A DNA stretch of 34,917 bases. Origin: an uncultured Muribaculaceae bacterium (GTDB lineage: Bacteria; Bacteroidota; Bacteroidia; Bacteroidales; Muribaculaceae). Position numbers and translations under genes: made by a program. Each line of letters opens with the position of its first letter. The stretch's first letter is position 1. Shown here piece after piece: positions 15,988 through 25,912 of this stretch. The notes below the pieces were generated by a model. It was not told where the DNA came from. It worked only from the letters and a program-made list of their open reading frames with translations, and made no database searches. Where the stretch lies: positions 1 through 34,917 of the forward strand of contig CAJUBM010000010.1 of assembly GCA_910584735.1 (NCBI GenBank). Reading direction: 5' to 3'.

Positions 15988-16005
15988 GTAATCATCGCCA
16001 CTATC

Positions 16006-17007
16006 ATGGGTAAAATACCACAATCAATACTCTTCATCGCAATTGCCTGCATAATATCCTCATGTTCCGGCCGCAAGCAATGGCAGAAAGAAGAAGGCGC
16101 CGTATGGGCCACCACCTACCATATAACATATCTATCTGAAAAAGAGCTATCCGATTCTATACAGGACGTGATGCGTCAAGTGGAACTGTCGCTCTCGCCC
16201 TTCAACCCTCAGTCAACAATATCGCGGATAAACGATAATCACACGGACAGCACTGATGCTTTGATTGACAGTGTGATGGCAATATCGCTACGTGTGAACC
16301 GTATTAGCGGAGGGATGTACGACCCCACGGTCTCTCCGTTGATAAACCTGTGGGGATTCGGCTACACAGGTCATCCCTCAGACGACCGCCTGCCCTCCCC
16401 CACCCAGGCCATGATTGACTCGGCTCTGAATCTTGTGGGTATAGCTGAATGTAGCATAGCGGACGGAAGGATGATAAAGAAATCACCCGGCACCACATTC
16501 AATTTCTCCTCCGTAACCAAGGGATTGGGGTGCGACATGGTAGGCGCTATGCTCAAAAGAAACGGCGTGACTGACTACATGGTGGAAATCGGCGGCGAGA
16601 TGGCTCTGTCAGGCCGCAATCCGCGTGGAAAGAAATGGCGCATACAGATAGCTGACCCCGCTTCCGACCGTGACGGACAACAGGCGATGCGCGTAATCGA
16701 ACTCACCGACTGCGGCATTGCCACCTCAGGCAACTACCGCAACTACCTCACTGACAAAACGGGAACGCGCCACGGCCACACAATCTCACCCCTGACCGGC
16801 CAACCAATCCAGACCGATATCGTCTCCGCCACAGTCATAGCGCCCACCTGCGCCGAAGCAGACGCCCTCGGCACAGCCTGCATGGCCTCCACCCTCCCGC
16901 AGGCCGAGGCGATGCTCCGCAGCCTCCCCTCCGTGTCAGCCATCCTGGCAACCTCCCCATCTTCCTCCACAGACTCCCTACAGATTATCTCCATCAACAT
17001 GCCGTGA
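16006..17007 (+). CDS. apbE: Lipoprotein FAD:protein FMN transferase (ApbE)
   Basis: Attaches FMN to Thr residues of exported redox proteins such as Nqr/Rnf subunits. The 333-residue product starts with a lipoprotein signal (lipobox IISSC, Cys20). It has YDPTVSPLINLWGFG, FNFSSVTKGLGCDMV for flavin binding, YMVEIGGEMALSG, HTISPLTGQP, and APTCAEADALGTACM for the metal site. I chose the ATG at 16006 because the -7 element at 15972-15979 lies inside the longer frame from 15967. The last 120 bp are repeated in diverged form at 17897-18017, beyond the KilA-N gene. Confidence 0.93.
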   Translation: MGKIPQSILFIAIACIISSCSGRKQWQKEEGAVWATTYHITYLSEKELSDSIQDVMRQVELSLSPFNPQSTISRINDNHTDSTDALIDSVMAISLRVNRISGGMYDPTVSPLINLWGFGYTGHPSDDRLPSPTQAMIDSALNLVGIAECSIADGRMIKKSPGTTFNFSSVTKGLGCDMVGAMLKRNGVTDYMVEIGGEMALSGRNPRGKKWRIQIADPASDRDGQQAMRVIELTDCGIATSGNYRNYLTDKTGTRHGHTISPLTGQPIQTDIVSATVIAPTCAEADALGTACMASTLPQAEAMLRSLPSVSAILATSPSSSTDSLQIISINMP

Positions 17008-17049
17008 CATACAAGACACGTAAAAAAAGAAATCTTATAAACAAATACA

Positions 17050-17862
17050 ATGGCAAAGATTATAGTCAAAGACACCACGATAAGAACAATGTCAAAAAAC
17101 GATATTGATTATATCTGTATTACCGACATTGCAAGGCAGAAGAACGCGGTGGAGCCAAAAGATGTGGTAAAGAATTGGATGAGAGTTAAAAACACCCTTG
17201 AATATCTTGGATTATGGGAGAGCCTCAATAATCCTAATTTTAATGGGGTCGAATTCGACCCCATTTTGAGAGAGGCGGGTTCCAATTCCTTTACTATGAG
17301 TCCAAGCCGTTGGATAGAACTTACAAATGCAATCGGAATCATCAATAAGTTGGGGCGAGAAGGGGGTACATATGCACAACGGGATATAGCCTTTAAGTTT
17401 GCAAGCTGGGTTTCCGTTGAATTTGAACTATATCTTATCAAGGAATTTCAGCGTCTTAAAGAGGAAGAACAGAAACAACTTGGTTGGTCAGCAAAACGAG
17501 AACTCTCCAAAATAAATTATCGGATTCATACCGATGCCATAAAACACAATCTTATTCCGGCAGAGATAACAAAAGTACAGGCGAGCGTCATTTATGCAAC
17601 AGAAGCGGATGTGCTGAATATTGCGATGTTTGGAATTACAGCCAGACAGTGGAGTGATGCCAATCCCGACCTCAAAGGGAATATACGTGATTATGCATCC
17701 ATCAATGAACTTATATGCCTATCAAATATGGAGAATCTAAATGCAGTTTTCATTGAACAAGGAATGTCACAATCGGAACGACTGATAAAACTCAATCATA
17801 TCGCCATACATCAGATGAGTATTCTGGGAAATGGAGAGGACGACAGAAAACTGCTGAAATAG
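17050..17862 (+). CDS. KilA-N domain protein
   Basis: A 270-residue protein with a KilA-N DNA-binding domain: DIDYICITDIARQKN, VVKNWMRVKNTLEYLGLWE, then NSFTMSPSRWIELTNAIGI and GGTYAQRDIAFKFASWVSVEFELYLIKEFQRLKEEE, the hallmark block. KilA-N proteins come from phages and mobile elements; their cellular role in Bacteroidota is unclear. The gene is markedly AT-rich compared with apbE and tamL on either side. It carries a 24-bp perfect palindrome at 17242-17265. The start at 17050 follows an A-rich leader without a recognisable -7 element, so it may depend on read-through from apbE. The flanking duplication shows it is an insertion. Confidence 0.9.
   Translation: MAKIIVKDTTIRTMSKNDIDYICITDIARQKNAVEPKDVVKNWMRVKNTLEYLGLWESLNNPNFNGVEFDPILREAGSNSFTMSPSRWIELTNAIGIINKLGREGGTYAQRDIAFKFASWVSVEFELYLIKEFQRLKEEEQKQLGWSAKRELSKINYRIHTDAIKHNLIPAEITKVQASVIYATEADVLNIAMFGITARQWSDANPDLKGNIRDYASINELICLSNMENLNAVFIEQGMSQSERLIKLNHIAIHQMSILGNGEDDRKLLK
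17242..17265. repeat. 24-bp perfect palindrome within KilA-N gene
   Basis: A perfect palindrome centred on GAATTC; the inner 18 bases read GGGGTCGAATTCGACCCC and the outer arms are AAT/ATT. It encodes NGVEFDPI within the KilA-N domain. Confidence 0.95.
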
Positions 17863-17896
17863 TAATACTAAAATCAGCATACCGATGTCAAATCAT

Positions 17897-18017
17897 AGGC
17901 CGAGGCAATGCTCCGCCGCCCCTCCGCGTCAGCCATACTGGCAACCGCCCCATCTTCCCACTCCGACTCCCTGCAGGTCATCTCAATAAATCAACATGCC
18001 GTGACAGACAAGACACG
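17897..18017 (+). pseudogene. Orphan apbE 3' end (diverged copy)
   Basis: Read in the apbE frame, it gives AEAMLRRPSASAILATAP and continues SSHSDSLQVISIN, close to the true apbE C-terminus. Most indels preserve the frame, which suggests it was under coding selection until recently, in other words it is the tail of another or earlier apbE allele cut off by the KilA-N insertion. A 1-bp frame slip near the end removes the original stop. Confidence 0.8.
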
Positions 18018-18031
18018 GGAAGATTACATGA

Positions 18032-18343
18032 TTAGTTTCTCATATTTCTTTGGCGATCTATTTCCTCCAATAACCTTCGGTTAACTTCCGCCTGAAGTTT
18101 CTCCCGCTCTTCTTTTTCCTTTCTCTTCTTCTCGCTTTTGTTTATAGCATAAACCATTAATGGGAAGCACACTATTGAGCCTATTATCCCGATACTCAGA
18201 TATTCTGCCACGCTAAGTCCCGGCAACATATCCCCGGGGGACGTATAGTCTCTATTGAGGCTCCCGTTGCCTATCCCCACCAATATAAGGGGCATCCCCC
18301 AGCATATGACAAAGCAAAACAATATCGCTCCTAAATATTTCAT
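18032..18343 (-). CDS. Small membrane protein with charged helical tail
   Basis: 103 residues, family not recognised. Two hydrophobic segments (about residues 5-27 and 47-69) are separated by a short polar loop. The C-terminal 35 residues, KSEKKRKEKEEREKLQAEVN and onward, are highly charged and probably form a coiled coil in the cytoplasm. A TAACTTTG element lies 22 nt upstream on the minus strand, supporting it as a real gene. It lies between the apbE remnant and tamL. Confidence 0.6.
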   Translation of the reverse strand: MKYLGAILFCFVICWGMPLILVGIGNGSLNRDYTSPGDMLPGLSVAEYLSIGIIGSIVCFPLMVYAINKSEKKRKEKEEREKLQAEVNRRLLEEIDRQRNMRN

Positions 18344-18364
18344 AGCATCTCTTTTATCTGCTTA

Positions 18365-18372
18365 CAAAGTTA
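18365..18372 (-). promoter_or_regulatory. -7 element before the small membrane protein gene
   Basis: Minus-strand TAACTTTG, 22 nt before the ATG at 18343, at the same distance as in dapA. No clear -33 box. Confidence 0.5.
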
Positions 18373-18458
18373 ATTATTCCAAACGGCTAAATATATCCCC
18401 ATGTCTAAAAAATTCCGATGCTCTTCATTCCCATTTTCATTGGCTCAATTGCGCAATA

Positions 18459-20744
18459 TCAGAAGGGGTAGCCGATGGCGAGGTGGAAGTTGAGGGACTT
18501 CCAGAAGGATTCCATGTTGTAGTAGCCGCCGTGGCCGGTGTTGTAGGGAGCGTGGATGCCGATGCCGAGGTCGCCGCGAAGCACCAGCATACCAATGTCG
18601 AAGCGTAGGCCGGCGCCTGTACCGAGAGCGAGGTCACGGAGGAACGTGGAGGCACGCAGTTCGCCGCCGGGACGCAGCGGGTCTTTCTTGAGGAGCCACA
18701 CGTTTCCGGCATCAATGAACAGGGCGCCGTTCAGCGGTCCGATTATCGGGAAACGGTATTCGATGTTAAATTCAAATTTGAATGTACCCGTCTGGTCGAA
18801 ATAGCCGTTACGAATCCATTCGGGCGCCTTATAACTTCCCGGACCTATGGAGCGCACGGTGAAGGCTCGTACGGAGTTGGCACCACCTACATAGAACTGC
18901 TCGGCGTAAGGCACTTCCGAGGAGTTCCCGTAGGCATATGCCGCACCCACCATGGCGCGGGTCACGAGCCACTGGTTCCCGGTAAGACGCCGCCCGTAGA
19001 CAACCTGCGTAGTCCCCTTGATGAACTGCGAGAACGGCGTACCGAACAGTTTTTTCTCACCCTTATTGCCGCAAAGCCTATATACACTCCAAAACAGGTT
19101 TCCGGCCTCCTGCACGGTAAACTGCCAGTTGAAAGTATTGTCGGGGCCGAAATTCGTGTCATACATATACGAATAAGCCAGCTGGGGAATGAACTGCGAG
19201 CGGAACGACTGCGCAATAGCCGGGTTCACATTTATAATGGAATCGAACTCAGCCGTGGTATGCATCAGCTTGGTATAGGTGAGCTTGAACGGAGTAAGCG
19301 TATGCGAGGAGTGGCGTGAGGACTGCCAGTCGTAGTTGAACGAGAAGTTGAACTGCGCCATCTTGAAATAATGCGGACGGTTCAACAGGTTGGCATCAAG
19401 TTGCAGACGCGTCCAGTTGAGGTTGCGGTTACGGCGCCGTATGAATCCGGGAGCTATCATGCGCGGGAAAGCAAGAGACGTGGAAAGCCCTACCTCATAC
19501 GAATTGAAAACCGATGATGCATGCTTGCCGGTCTGCCATTCATAACTGCCGGTGAGCGTGACGCCGAACTGCTCCCCTCCTCCGAAAAGATTATGGTTCG
19601 TTATTCCGAACAACACACCCGGACCGATGTAGGAATTCGATTTCGACGAGGCGTTAAGCTCTATAGTGGCTTCCAAAGGCGTGTCGAACGTACAGGCCAC
19701 CTCCACATCAAGCGTCGGTTCCGCAGCAAGGGAATCAGGGAATACGTTTATATCTATGGAGTTGAATATTCCCAACCGTGCAAAACGCGTCTGGGTGGAG
19801 TTCATCCTCCTCACCGAGAAATAACGCCCCTTACGGAACGTCACACACTCGGGAATCAACTCCTTGCGCAGACGTGAGGGCTGCATCTGTATGAGCGTGG
19901 CGCGGGAAGTCGGTATGGTGTCAGGCGTACCCCCGCCACGGTTGCGGAAAGCATAGACCGTCACATTCCCCGTCTTGTAACGCATCAGCATCTGCGGCGG
20001 TATATTTGATGCCAGCATCATACGCAGCGAAATCTTCATAGGCGTCTGTATGGAGTCGGCAAGATACTCTATATAGTCCGGGCGGAAGTAATAATATCCC
20101 TGGTTACGTAGGGCATTGGTGATACGTGTACGCGCTACAGACAGAGAATCAACGCAATAGCGCTGCCCCGGCTTCAGATAAGGGTCAAGACGTGCCAGCG
20201 AGTCAATGGAATGGTAAAGATGGCACGTGTCGGGAAGAAGCTCTATCGAATCTACCATATATGCCGGGCCTGTCTCCACCTTATATAACAGCGCGGCTTT
20301 CTTCAAATTCTTTCCCTGCACAAGTTCGTAAGACGCCTTCCCTCGGAAATAGCCGTTATCGTCAAGAATTTGGTCGACCGACCGCACCCTCTCCTGCGGA
20401 CGCACATCCGACACCAGCACAGGCTCTTTGGCTAACTTCTCATAGAGCCAATGTTTGAAGCCTTTCTCAGGGTTAGGCCAATTGTTATACACCCACAGAC
20501 CGAACGGAAGCGGGAATTTCAAAGAAGACGAACCGAAGATGGCATAGTTGGGAGGATAGGCCACGGCTGAGTTCACTTTCGACACTACTCCTTCCGGGGT
20601 TTTCTCCCCTTCGGGAGGTATAATCTTCACCTTCTTTATACCGGTGTAGAGCATCTCCCCCTCGGGTATGCGCTTCGTTGTGGAACACCCCGTGACAAGG
20701 AGCGCCACCATCAGCATTGACAATAGTCGGGATATGGTTTTCAT
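18459..20744 (-). CDS. tamL: TamL-type lipoprotein of the Omp85/BamA superfamily
   Basis: A 761-residue outer membrane barrel protein, the lipidated TamA counterpart of Bacteroidota, that works with TamB in outer membrane biogenesis. The signal peptide ends at lipobox VTGC, with Cys20. POTRA-like sequence follows (VRSVDQILDDNGYFRGKASY, then RITNALRNQGYYYF). The C-terminal half is the Omp85 barrel, with VRAFTVRSIGPGSY resembling the conserved lid-loop VRGF/Y motif, FNIEYRFPIIGPLNGALFID, and a final aromatic beta-signal FHLAIGYPF. The ATG at 20744 overlaps the tamB stop by four bases, so translation is probably coupled. Confidence 0.92.
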   Translation of the reverse strand: MKTISRLLSMLMVALLVTGCSTTKRIPEGEMLYTGIKKVKIIPPEGEKTPEGVVSKVNSAVAYPPNYAIFGSSSLKFPLPFGLWVYNNWPNPEKGFKHWLYEKLAKEPVLVSDVRPQERVRSVDQILDDNGYFRGKASYELVQGKNLKKAALLYKVETGPAYMVDSIELLPDTCHLYHSIDSLARLDPYLKPGQRYCVDSLSVARTRITNALRNQGYYYFRPDYIEYLADSIQTPMKISLRMMLASNIPPQMLMRYKTGNVTVYAFRNRGGGTPDTIPTSRATLIQMQPSRLRKELIPECVTFRKGRYFSVRRMNSTQTRFARLGIFNSIDINVFPDSLAAEPTLDVEVACTFDTPLEATIELNASSKSNSYIGPGVLFGITNHNLFGGGEQFGVTLTGSYEWQTGKHASSVFNSYEVGLSTSLAFPRMIAPGFIRRRNRNLNWTRLQLDANLLNRPHYFKMAQFNFSFNYDWQSSRHSSHTLTPFKLTYTKLMHTTAEFDSIINVNPAIAQSFRSQFIPQLAYSYMYDTNFGPDNTFNWQFTVQEAGNLFWSVYRLCGNKGEKKLFGTPFSQFIKGTTQVVYGRRLTGNQWLVTRAMVGAAYAYGNSSEVPYAEQFYVGGANSVRAFTVRSIGPGSYKAPEWIRNGYFDQTGTFKFEFNIEYRFPIIGPLNGALFIDAGNVWLLKKDPLRPGGELRASTFLRDLALGTGAGLRFDIGMLVLRGDLGIGIHAPYNTGHGGYYNMESFWKSLNFHLAIGYPF

Positions 20745-23700
20745 CTGTCTGTCAGGGATGAAGTTTTTGACTCTGAATTACCTAAACTCTCTTTCGGACG
20801 GTCTGCCGGCTCAGGCGTTACCGTATCTGAAGGAATCTCTGTCGGAGGTGGTGCCTGCTGCGGAAGGGCCAAGGCGGCCGGAGCCTCCGCCCCGTCACGT
20901 TTCTTTCTCCGAAGGAAATTGAATATATCACCAAGACGGCGTATGCGCCTCTTATAAACGAAACCGACACCGGTCTGGGTAATCTCTCCCTCAAGGATAG
21001 ACTCGTAACCGGTATGACGGAAGAGCTTCACATACATCGTACCTTGTTTGTTGAGCAGATATTCAAATGATATATCGGCTATAAGGTTCTGGGCAAAATT
21101 CTCATCGGCATCAGCATCGGTAGTGTAATTACCACCTACCACAATCTTGAATCGGTCATCGAACAACGACTTCGACACCTTGTAGCTGTAGCTCATGGCC
21201 GATGCATTGCCGGCACGGTCAAGCTGGTTTATACCGAACGAAAGGTCAACCCCCTTTATAGTCTTGGCCGCAAGGTTGTTCAATTGCGATTCCAGGAATG
21301 AGAACAATGGGTTGCCACCAACGGAAGCCTTTGTTCCCGGGCCGGCATAAGTATTGGTTACCAGGAGGTTCATGGCCGAATTAGCCCTCTGCTCGGGACT
21401 CATCGACTTAAGTTCGTTCTCCACAGTGAGATCATCCGGCGTAGAAAGGTCGAACACGACGTTCATATTCTCTAACGTCCCGGTAACATCAAGCGACACA
21501 TTGAAAGTTACCTGGCGCGAATCGGCTCCCTGCTGGCTGACATTGGCCTTTATCTCGTCGTAAGCCTTTATGTTGAGAACCGGATTCATCATATCTCCGT
21601 TGAAAGCCACATAGCTTCCCTCTTCGAAATTGAACATCTTCTCCGACATAAACGGCGGTGTATAGCGGGCAAAGCCCTGGTTTATGTTTATACGCCCGGT
21701 GAAATTTTCATCGTTCATATAGTCCAGCGAATAGTTCACCGTCCCTTCGGCCTGAAGCTGTACCTTGTTCTTCCCGTCGGAAGAAAGATCCACACTTACG
21801 GTGGTGCCCTGGGCTATGGTGAGACGCGCGTCAAGATTCATCAACATCGATGGAGCAGCAACCGTGTCAGCGGCAGCAACGGCGGCAGTATCGGCAAAAT
21901 TCACGAATTTCACCATCTCACGGTTGCTTTGGTTCGCTATGCTCGATGTAAGTCCCGGCACCACATATGTGACATTTGAGCCGGCAAGCAACTCGGCAGC
22001 GGCATCAACCTGCATAAATCTCGTAGAACCCTTTACACGGGCATCAAGATCAACAAACGCACGACCGTAGACATCAGCGCTACGCTGGCGCTTGCCACCT
22101 ACAATCTGGGTATTACGTGCGAGTACCGACAGATCCATCTTCATAAGCGACATATCCGACATGTCAACCCATCCGTTGATTGTCACCGGGTTATCGTTCA
22201 CAGCCTTGATTGTGAACGCATCGAATTTCACCACGTTATCCTCCACGGGAATCCTCTTCTCCGAGAAGGCAAGACGTGTGCCTAACATCGTAGGTACCAC
22301 CGCCGCCGAATCAAAGGCAAGCCATCCGTTAAGACGCGGCGCCGAGAATTTGCCTGTTACATCCATCTCTCCGTTGAGTGTGCCGGACATAGTGGCCGTA
22401 CCGGGAGGCAGGAACGGATTGGCAATTCGGAGCGGGAACCTTATCACCCGCAGATCAAGTGTCATCGGATGGGGGGCGGTAGTGTCATTCAAAGCCCCGG
22501 TAAGTGTAAGGGCCTCCTGACCGTCAACCTTCATCCCGGCAGATGCACGTAGCGCACCACCCGGCGTTGTCAGCACGTCAAGGTCTATATCGAAATCCCC
22601 CACACGCTGACGCCCGTAGAAGAAATCAGCCAGCGACACCGTTCCACGTCCGTTAATATCCTTATCCTTGGCTCCGACACGCAGGTCAGCCGACAACTCT
22701 CCCCTCATAGGAGGAGCGAACGGGTTGATAGCAAGCCAGTCGGCAATCTGTATATCTTTCAGCCTTACTATAAGATCCTCCTGTACGGAATCGCCCGGGT
22801 GGTGTTCAGTCAGAATCTCCACCGTACTCTGGTCGTTGTGCAGGTTCAGGTTGGCATCGATATGTTTGGTACGCAGGTTATAGGACACAACATTGTCACG
22901 GTTAACCTCCCATTCCTTATAGCCGATAATAGGATGATAGGGGACAAACCGCAGGGCCACGGTGGCAGAATCGGGCATATTGATAACCGAACCGAACGAG
23001 AAGCCTGTATCACCCTGTATGTTCTCCTGCTTGAAAAGGAGCGCGAATTTCTCAGGGCCAAGGAATCCCTTGGCATTAACCTTTGCAAAGTTATCCAACG
23101 TTCCGGGGAGATTATCTACGTTAAGTGTATAAAGGAGGAATCTGCCGCGCTGACGTATATCAAGCGATATGGAGTCAAGACGCGTCTCACCCGTTTTAAA
23201 GTCAAGCAGCGAGGCGGATGCCGTGATTACAGAATCGTTGGCGGCATGCATCCTAAGACTTTCAAAACTGAGGTTCAAATCCATCAGATAGTTGTGCAGC
23301 AGATTGTCCTGGCCGGCAGCGACATCGAGATTGAACGGCGGCAGGGCGCGTTGTATCGAATCAATCCGTACGATACGGGTCTTCATGCAGTTGTCAAGAA
23401 TCGCAGAGGCCTCCGAGAAGTTCGTGGCGAGGCGTCCCACCGGCGCGTATGCCATGAAGTCAGCCGAGAGATCATGATTACGCAGTTTGGCGGAGGTAGC
23501 CGAGGAGTCGGCTGCCAACGACAGGATTATATCGTTGCCGTTCACCGTCATATCGGGCATACGCCAATAGAAGTCTTCCACCTCGAAGTCGGCTGATATT
23601 GCCGAAATGCGGTCGGCAATGTTGTCGGACGATACAGCCTTCTTGGCTGCCGACCTGCCCTGCCTCGGCCTCTTTCCTGCGGAGGCTGCGGGAGCAAACA

Positions 23701-25789
23701 ACGGGGTAAGCAAACCGTAGCTGCCATCCGCCGCAATGGAAGCTGTGCCGGTGAGTTTAACCGTACCCTCCGACACCGTGGGCGACATATGCAGCGCCTT
23801 AAGGTCTATGCGCCTGATATCGCCGTCAAAATTCCACCGCAGTGTATCACCAAGAAGATTCCCGTCGGCAGATAATGTGAAATTGGCATCCCGGTTAGCC
23901 GATTTGGCTGTCAATGAAGCCATCCCGTCAGCCAAAGCAGCCGACAGCGCCACATCCCTATACTCATTTCCCTGATACACCACATGCCTGAGGTCCACGT
24001 CAGCCTCCATATGCGTACCGACCTTGAATGGGTCAAGTCCGGCGCCGGAAGCCGACACGGTGGCATCAATATCTCTTACTCCTAATCCGGGCATGATACT
24101 CTGTATCGGAAACTTATCTGCGTCAATATCTACCTCGTAACCCTGCTGACGATTATTCCACGATGCAGAAAGTGCCAGTTCTCCCCCCCGGGTCAAGGCA
24201 TCCAGACTCCCGGACAGCACACCCCGGTCAGCCTTAAAGTCTCCCTCTATGGTCAACGGCGGGAAGTTAACGTCCTTACCTGTCTTCGCGTCCAACAGAA
24301 TCGGCTTAAGGAAATTGCCGTTGCGCATGGAGCCTTTCAGTTCCAGTTCAGCCTGCATGCGGTCAACACCGCCCATCAGGTCACGGGCCTCCCCGGAGGC
24401 CGATACCTCCAGATGTCCCGGGACACGCACCATCATCTCTCTTACCGATACAAGGCGCGAGGCCACACCCTCTATATCCACCGAAGCCTCCAGACCGCTA
24501 TAGGGAGGGAGCTGGGCCACCATCGAGGTCATAGGGAACGGCACCAGACGCCGCATATCCTCATTGCTGATTCTCGCGGCAAGTTTCAGCGCCAGGGGAG
24601 TATCCATTATGGAAAGGCTGTCGCCCGGTGCCGCCATACCCATATATCCGTCAACGGTGATGCGCGAGGACGGAGTGGCGAGCAAAAAATCCTTCGCTGC
24701 CATCCTTACGGAATCCATGTCGAAGAGACCCGAAGCCTGCAGAGGCACACCGCAACGCTCCATCGCCGAGATGTTCCTTACCGGGGCGTAGACCTCGGTT
24801 GCACGGTTGCGGAAAGAGTCGATAGCAATCTCAATCTCGGATGCCTGTATATATTCAGGATCGAAAGCCGCCGTAGGGGGTCGGTGCCCCAGCAAGGCAT
24901 ACAGAGCGTTGCCATGGGTCAGACGTACCCGTTCCGCCGTCACAGTCCAAGGCACGGTAGCGATCGTATCGGGTGCAACATATGCCTTAACGGGGTAGGA
25001 GGCCACATACTGCGGGGGATAATATAGATATTTCGCATCTATGCTGTCAACACTTATCTCACCCACGCGCACACGGTTGGTACGCATGTCTACCTCCGCA
25101 TCTTCCAAAGAAGCCCGTTTAAGCACACACGACAAATCATTGATTATCGGCTCAAGCTGCATGGCATAGTCCACGTCTTCCAATTGCGCCTCTTTCAGAC
25201 GTATATGCCAGTTCACCGGCACTGAGTCTTTCGCAACAGGGGGCGCTACCGAATCCGGTTTGAGCCACATCCTCACCCTGGCGCCGTCACCGCGAATAGA
25301 GCCGACATTTATCTCCTGGGCGGACAGCCGCACAGCGGCATCCGTTATACGGGCATTATTCAACGCCGTGACCATATACATAGCCGAGTCCGGCGAGCCG
25401 ATATTCACCCGGGCGTCACGCGCCCCCACGTTCCAAAGCGCGATTTCCCCTGACAGCAGAGGCAATACCTTAACAGAGGCATCCATCCTCCCTGCCGCTA
25501 CATCAAGCCCCTGCATCCGCATCCGGAGCGAATCCACAGCCAAATCAAGGGGAAAGGTAAGACGCACCTTTTTCACGGAGATATGCATCGTACCACTCTT
25601 GTTTACACTTTTAACGGCCATACGTACGGCAAAATCCTGCACCGGCGGAAGATATACCAGTACACACAGCAATCCTACCAACGCTAACACGCCGATAAAC
25701 ATCCATTTAAGTATTGACAGCAGGACATGCCCGAAACCGCGCTGTCTTTCGGGAAAATCCGCCATGTTTTCAGCTTTCTTGTCAGCCAT
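20741..25789 (-). CDS. tamB: TamB (DUF490) translocation/assembly module protein
   Basis: A very long (1682 residues) AsmA-like protein anchored in the inner membrane by one helix at about residues 22-47, with the rest in the periplasm as a beta-rich groove. The C-terminal third is the DUF490/TamB domain, with FTGRININQGFARYTPPFMSEKMF, YDEIKANVSQQGADSRQVTF and SFGINQLDR. Members carry lipids or assist barrel insertion with TamA/TamL. Length is within the range for Bacteroidota. The gene immediately precedes tamL with an ATGA overlap, the usual pairing. A long antisense open frame at 22799-23596 is not credible. Confidence 0.93.
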   Translation of the reverse strand: MADKKAENMADFPERQRGFGHVLLSILKWMFIGVLALVGLLCVLVYLPPVQDFAVRMAVKSVNKSGTMHISVKKVRLTFPLDLAVDSLRMRMQGLDVAAGRMDASVKVLPLLSGEIALWNVGARDARVNIGSPDSAMYMVTALNNARITDAAVRLSAQEINVGSIRGDGARVRMWLKPDSVAPPVAKDSVPVNWHIRLKEAQLEDVDYAMQLEPIINDLSCVLKRASLEDAEVDMRTNRVRVGEISVDSIDAKYLYYPPQYVASYPVKAYVAPDTIATVPWTVTAERVRLTHGNALYALLGHRPPTAAFDPEYIQASEIEIAIDSFRNRATEVYAPVRNISAMERCGVPLQASGLFDMDSVRMAAKDFLLATPSSRITVDGYMGMAAPGDSLSIMDTPLALKLAARISNEDMRRLVPFPMTSMVAQLPPYSGLEASVDIEGVASRLVSVREMMVRVPGHLEVSASGEARDLMGGVDRMQAELELKGSMRNGNFLKPILLDAKTGKDVNFPPLTIEGDFKADRGVLSGSLDALTRGGELALSASWNNRQQGYEVDIDADKFPIQSIMPGLGVRDIDATVSASGAGLDPFKVGTHMEADVDLRHVVYQGNEYRDVALSAALADGMASLTAKSANRDANFTLSADGNLLGDTLRWNFDGDIRRIDLKALHMSPTVSEGTVKLTGTASIAADGSYGLLTPLFAPAASAGKRPRQGRSAAKKAVSSDNIADRISAISADFEVEDFYWRMPDMTVNGNDIILSLAADSSATSAKLRNHDLSADFMAYAPVGRLATNFSEASAILDNCMKTRIVRIDSIQRALPPFNLDVAAGQDNLLHNYLMDLNLSFESLRMHAANDSVITASASLLDFKTGETRLDSISLDIRQRGRFLLYTLNVDNLPGTLDNFAKVNAKGFLGPEKFALLFKQENIQGDTGFSFGSVINMPDSATVALRFVPYHPIIGYKEWEVNRDNVVSYNLRTKHIDANLNLHNDQSTVEILTEHHPGDSVQEDLIVRLKDIQIADWLAINPFAPPMRGELSADLRVGAKDKDINGRGTVSLADFFYGRQRVGDFDIDLDVLTTPGGALRASAGMKVDGQEALTLTGALNDTTAPHPMTLDLRVIRFPLRIANPFLPPGTATMSGTLNGEMDVTGKFSAPRLNGWLAFDSAAVVPTMLGTRLAFSEKRIPVEDNVVKFDAFTIKAVNDNPVTINGWVDMSDMSLMKMDLSVLARNTQIVGGKRQRSADVYGRAFVDLDARVKGSTRFMQVDAAAELLAGSNVTYVVPGLTSSIANQSNREMVKFVNFADTAAVAAADTVAAPSMLMNLDARLTIAQGTTVSVDLSSDGKNKVQLQAEGTVNYSLDYMNDENFTGRININQGFARYTPPFMSEKMFNFEEGSYVAFNGDMMNPVLNIKAYDEIKANVSQQGADSRQVTFNVSLDVTGTLENMNVVFDLSTPDDLTVENELKSMSPEQRANSAMNLLVTNTYAGPGTKASVGGNPLFSFLESQLNNLAAKTIKGVDLSFGINQLDRAGNASAMSYSYKVSKSLFDDRFKIVVGGNYTTDADADENFAQNLIADISFEYLLNKQGTMYVKLFRHTGYESILEGEITQTGVGFVYKRRIRRLGDIFNFLRRKKRDGAEAPAALALPQQAPPPTEIPSDTVTPEPADRPKESLGNSESKTSSLTDR

Positions 25790-25912
25790 TATGTAAACGA
25801 ATGTGATTTAAACAGTTGAAACGCTTTAATCTTAACATCGGACATTCTCTCAGCCCGTATGCCTTATTAACACATCATACCCCTTTATAGTTGCATCGCG
25901 GCAGCTATTTTG

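Larger units (their letters stand above)
16901..18017 (+). repeat. Direct duplication of the apbE 3' end flanking KilA-N
   Basis: Copy A, 16901-17020, contains the apbE C-terminal codons and stop. Copy B, 17897-18017, starts AGGCCGAGGCAATGCTCCGC and ends with ACAAGACACG, as copy A does. The two differ by scattered substitutions and mostly 3-bp indels. Between them (17021-17896) lies only the KilA-N gene. Confidence 0.9.

Noticed and set aside
15967..16005. GTG start for apbE 39 bp upstream of the chosen ATG
   Set aside because: This stretch contains the -7 promoter element, and the lipoprotein signal peptide starts properly at 16006.
22799..23596. 265-residue open frame antisense to tamB
   Set aside because: Antisense to a well-supported gene with low-stop-frequency codon use; no recognisable domain.
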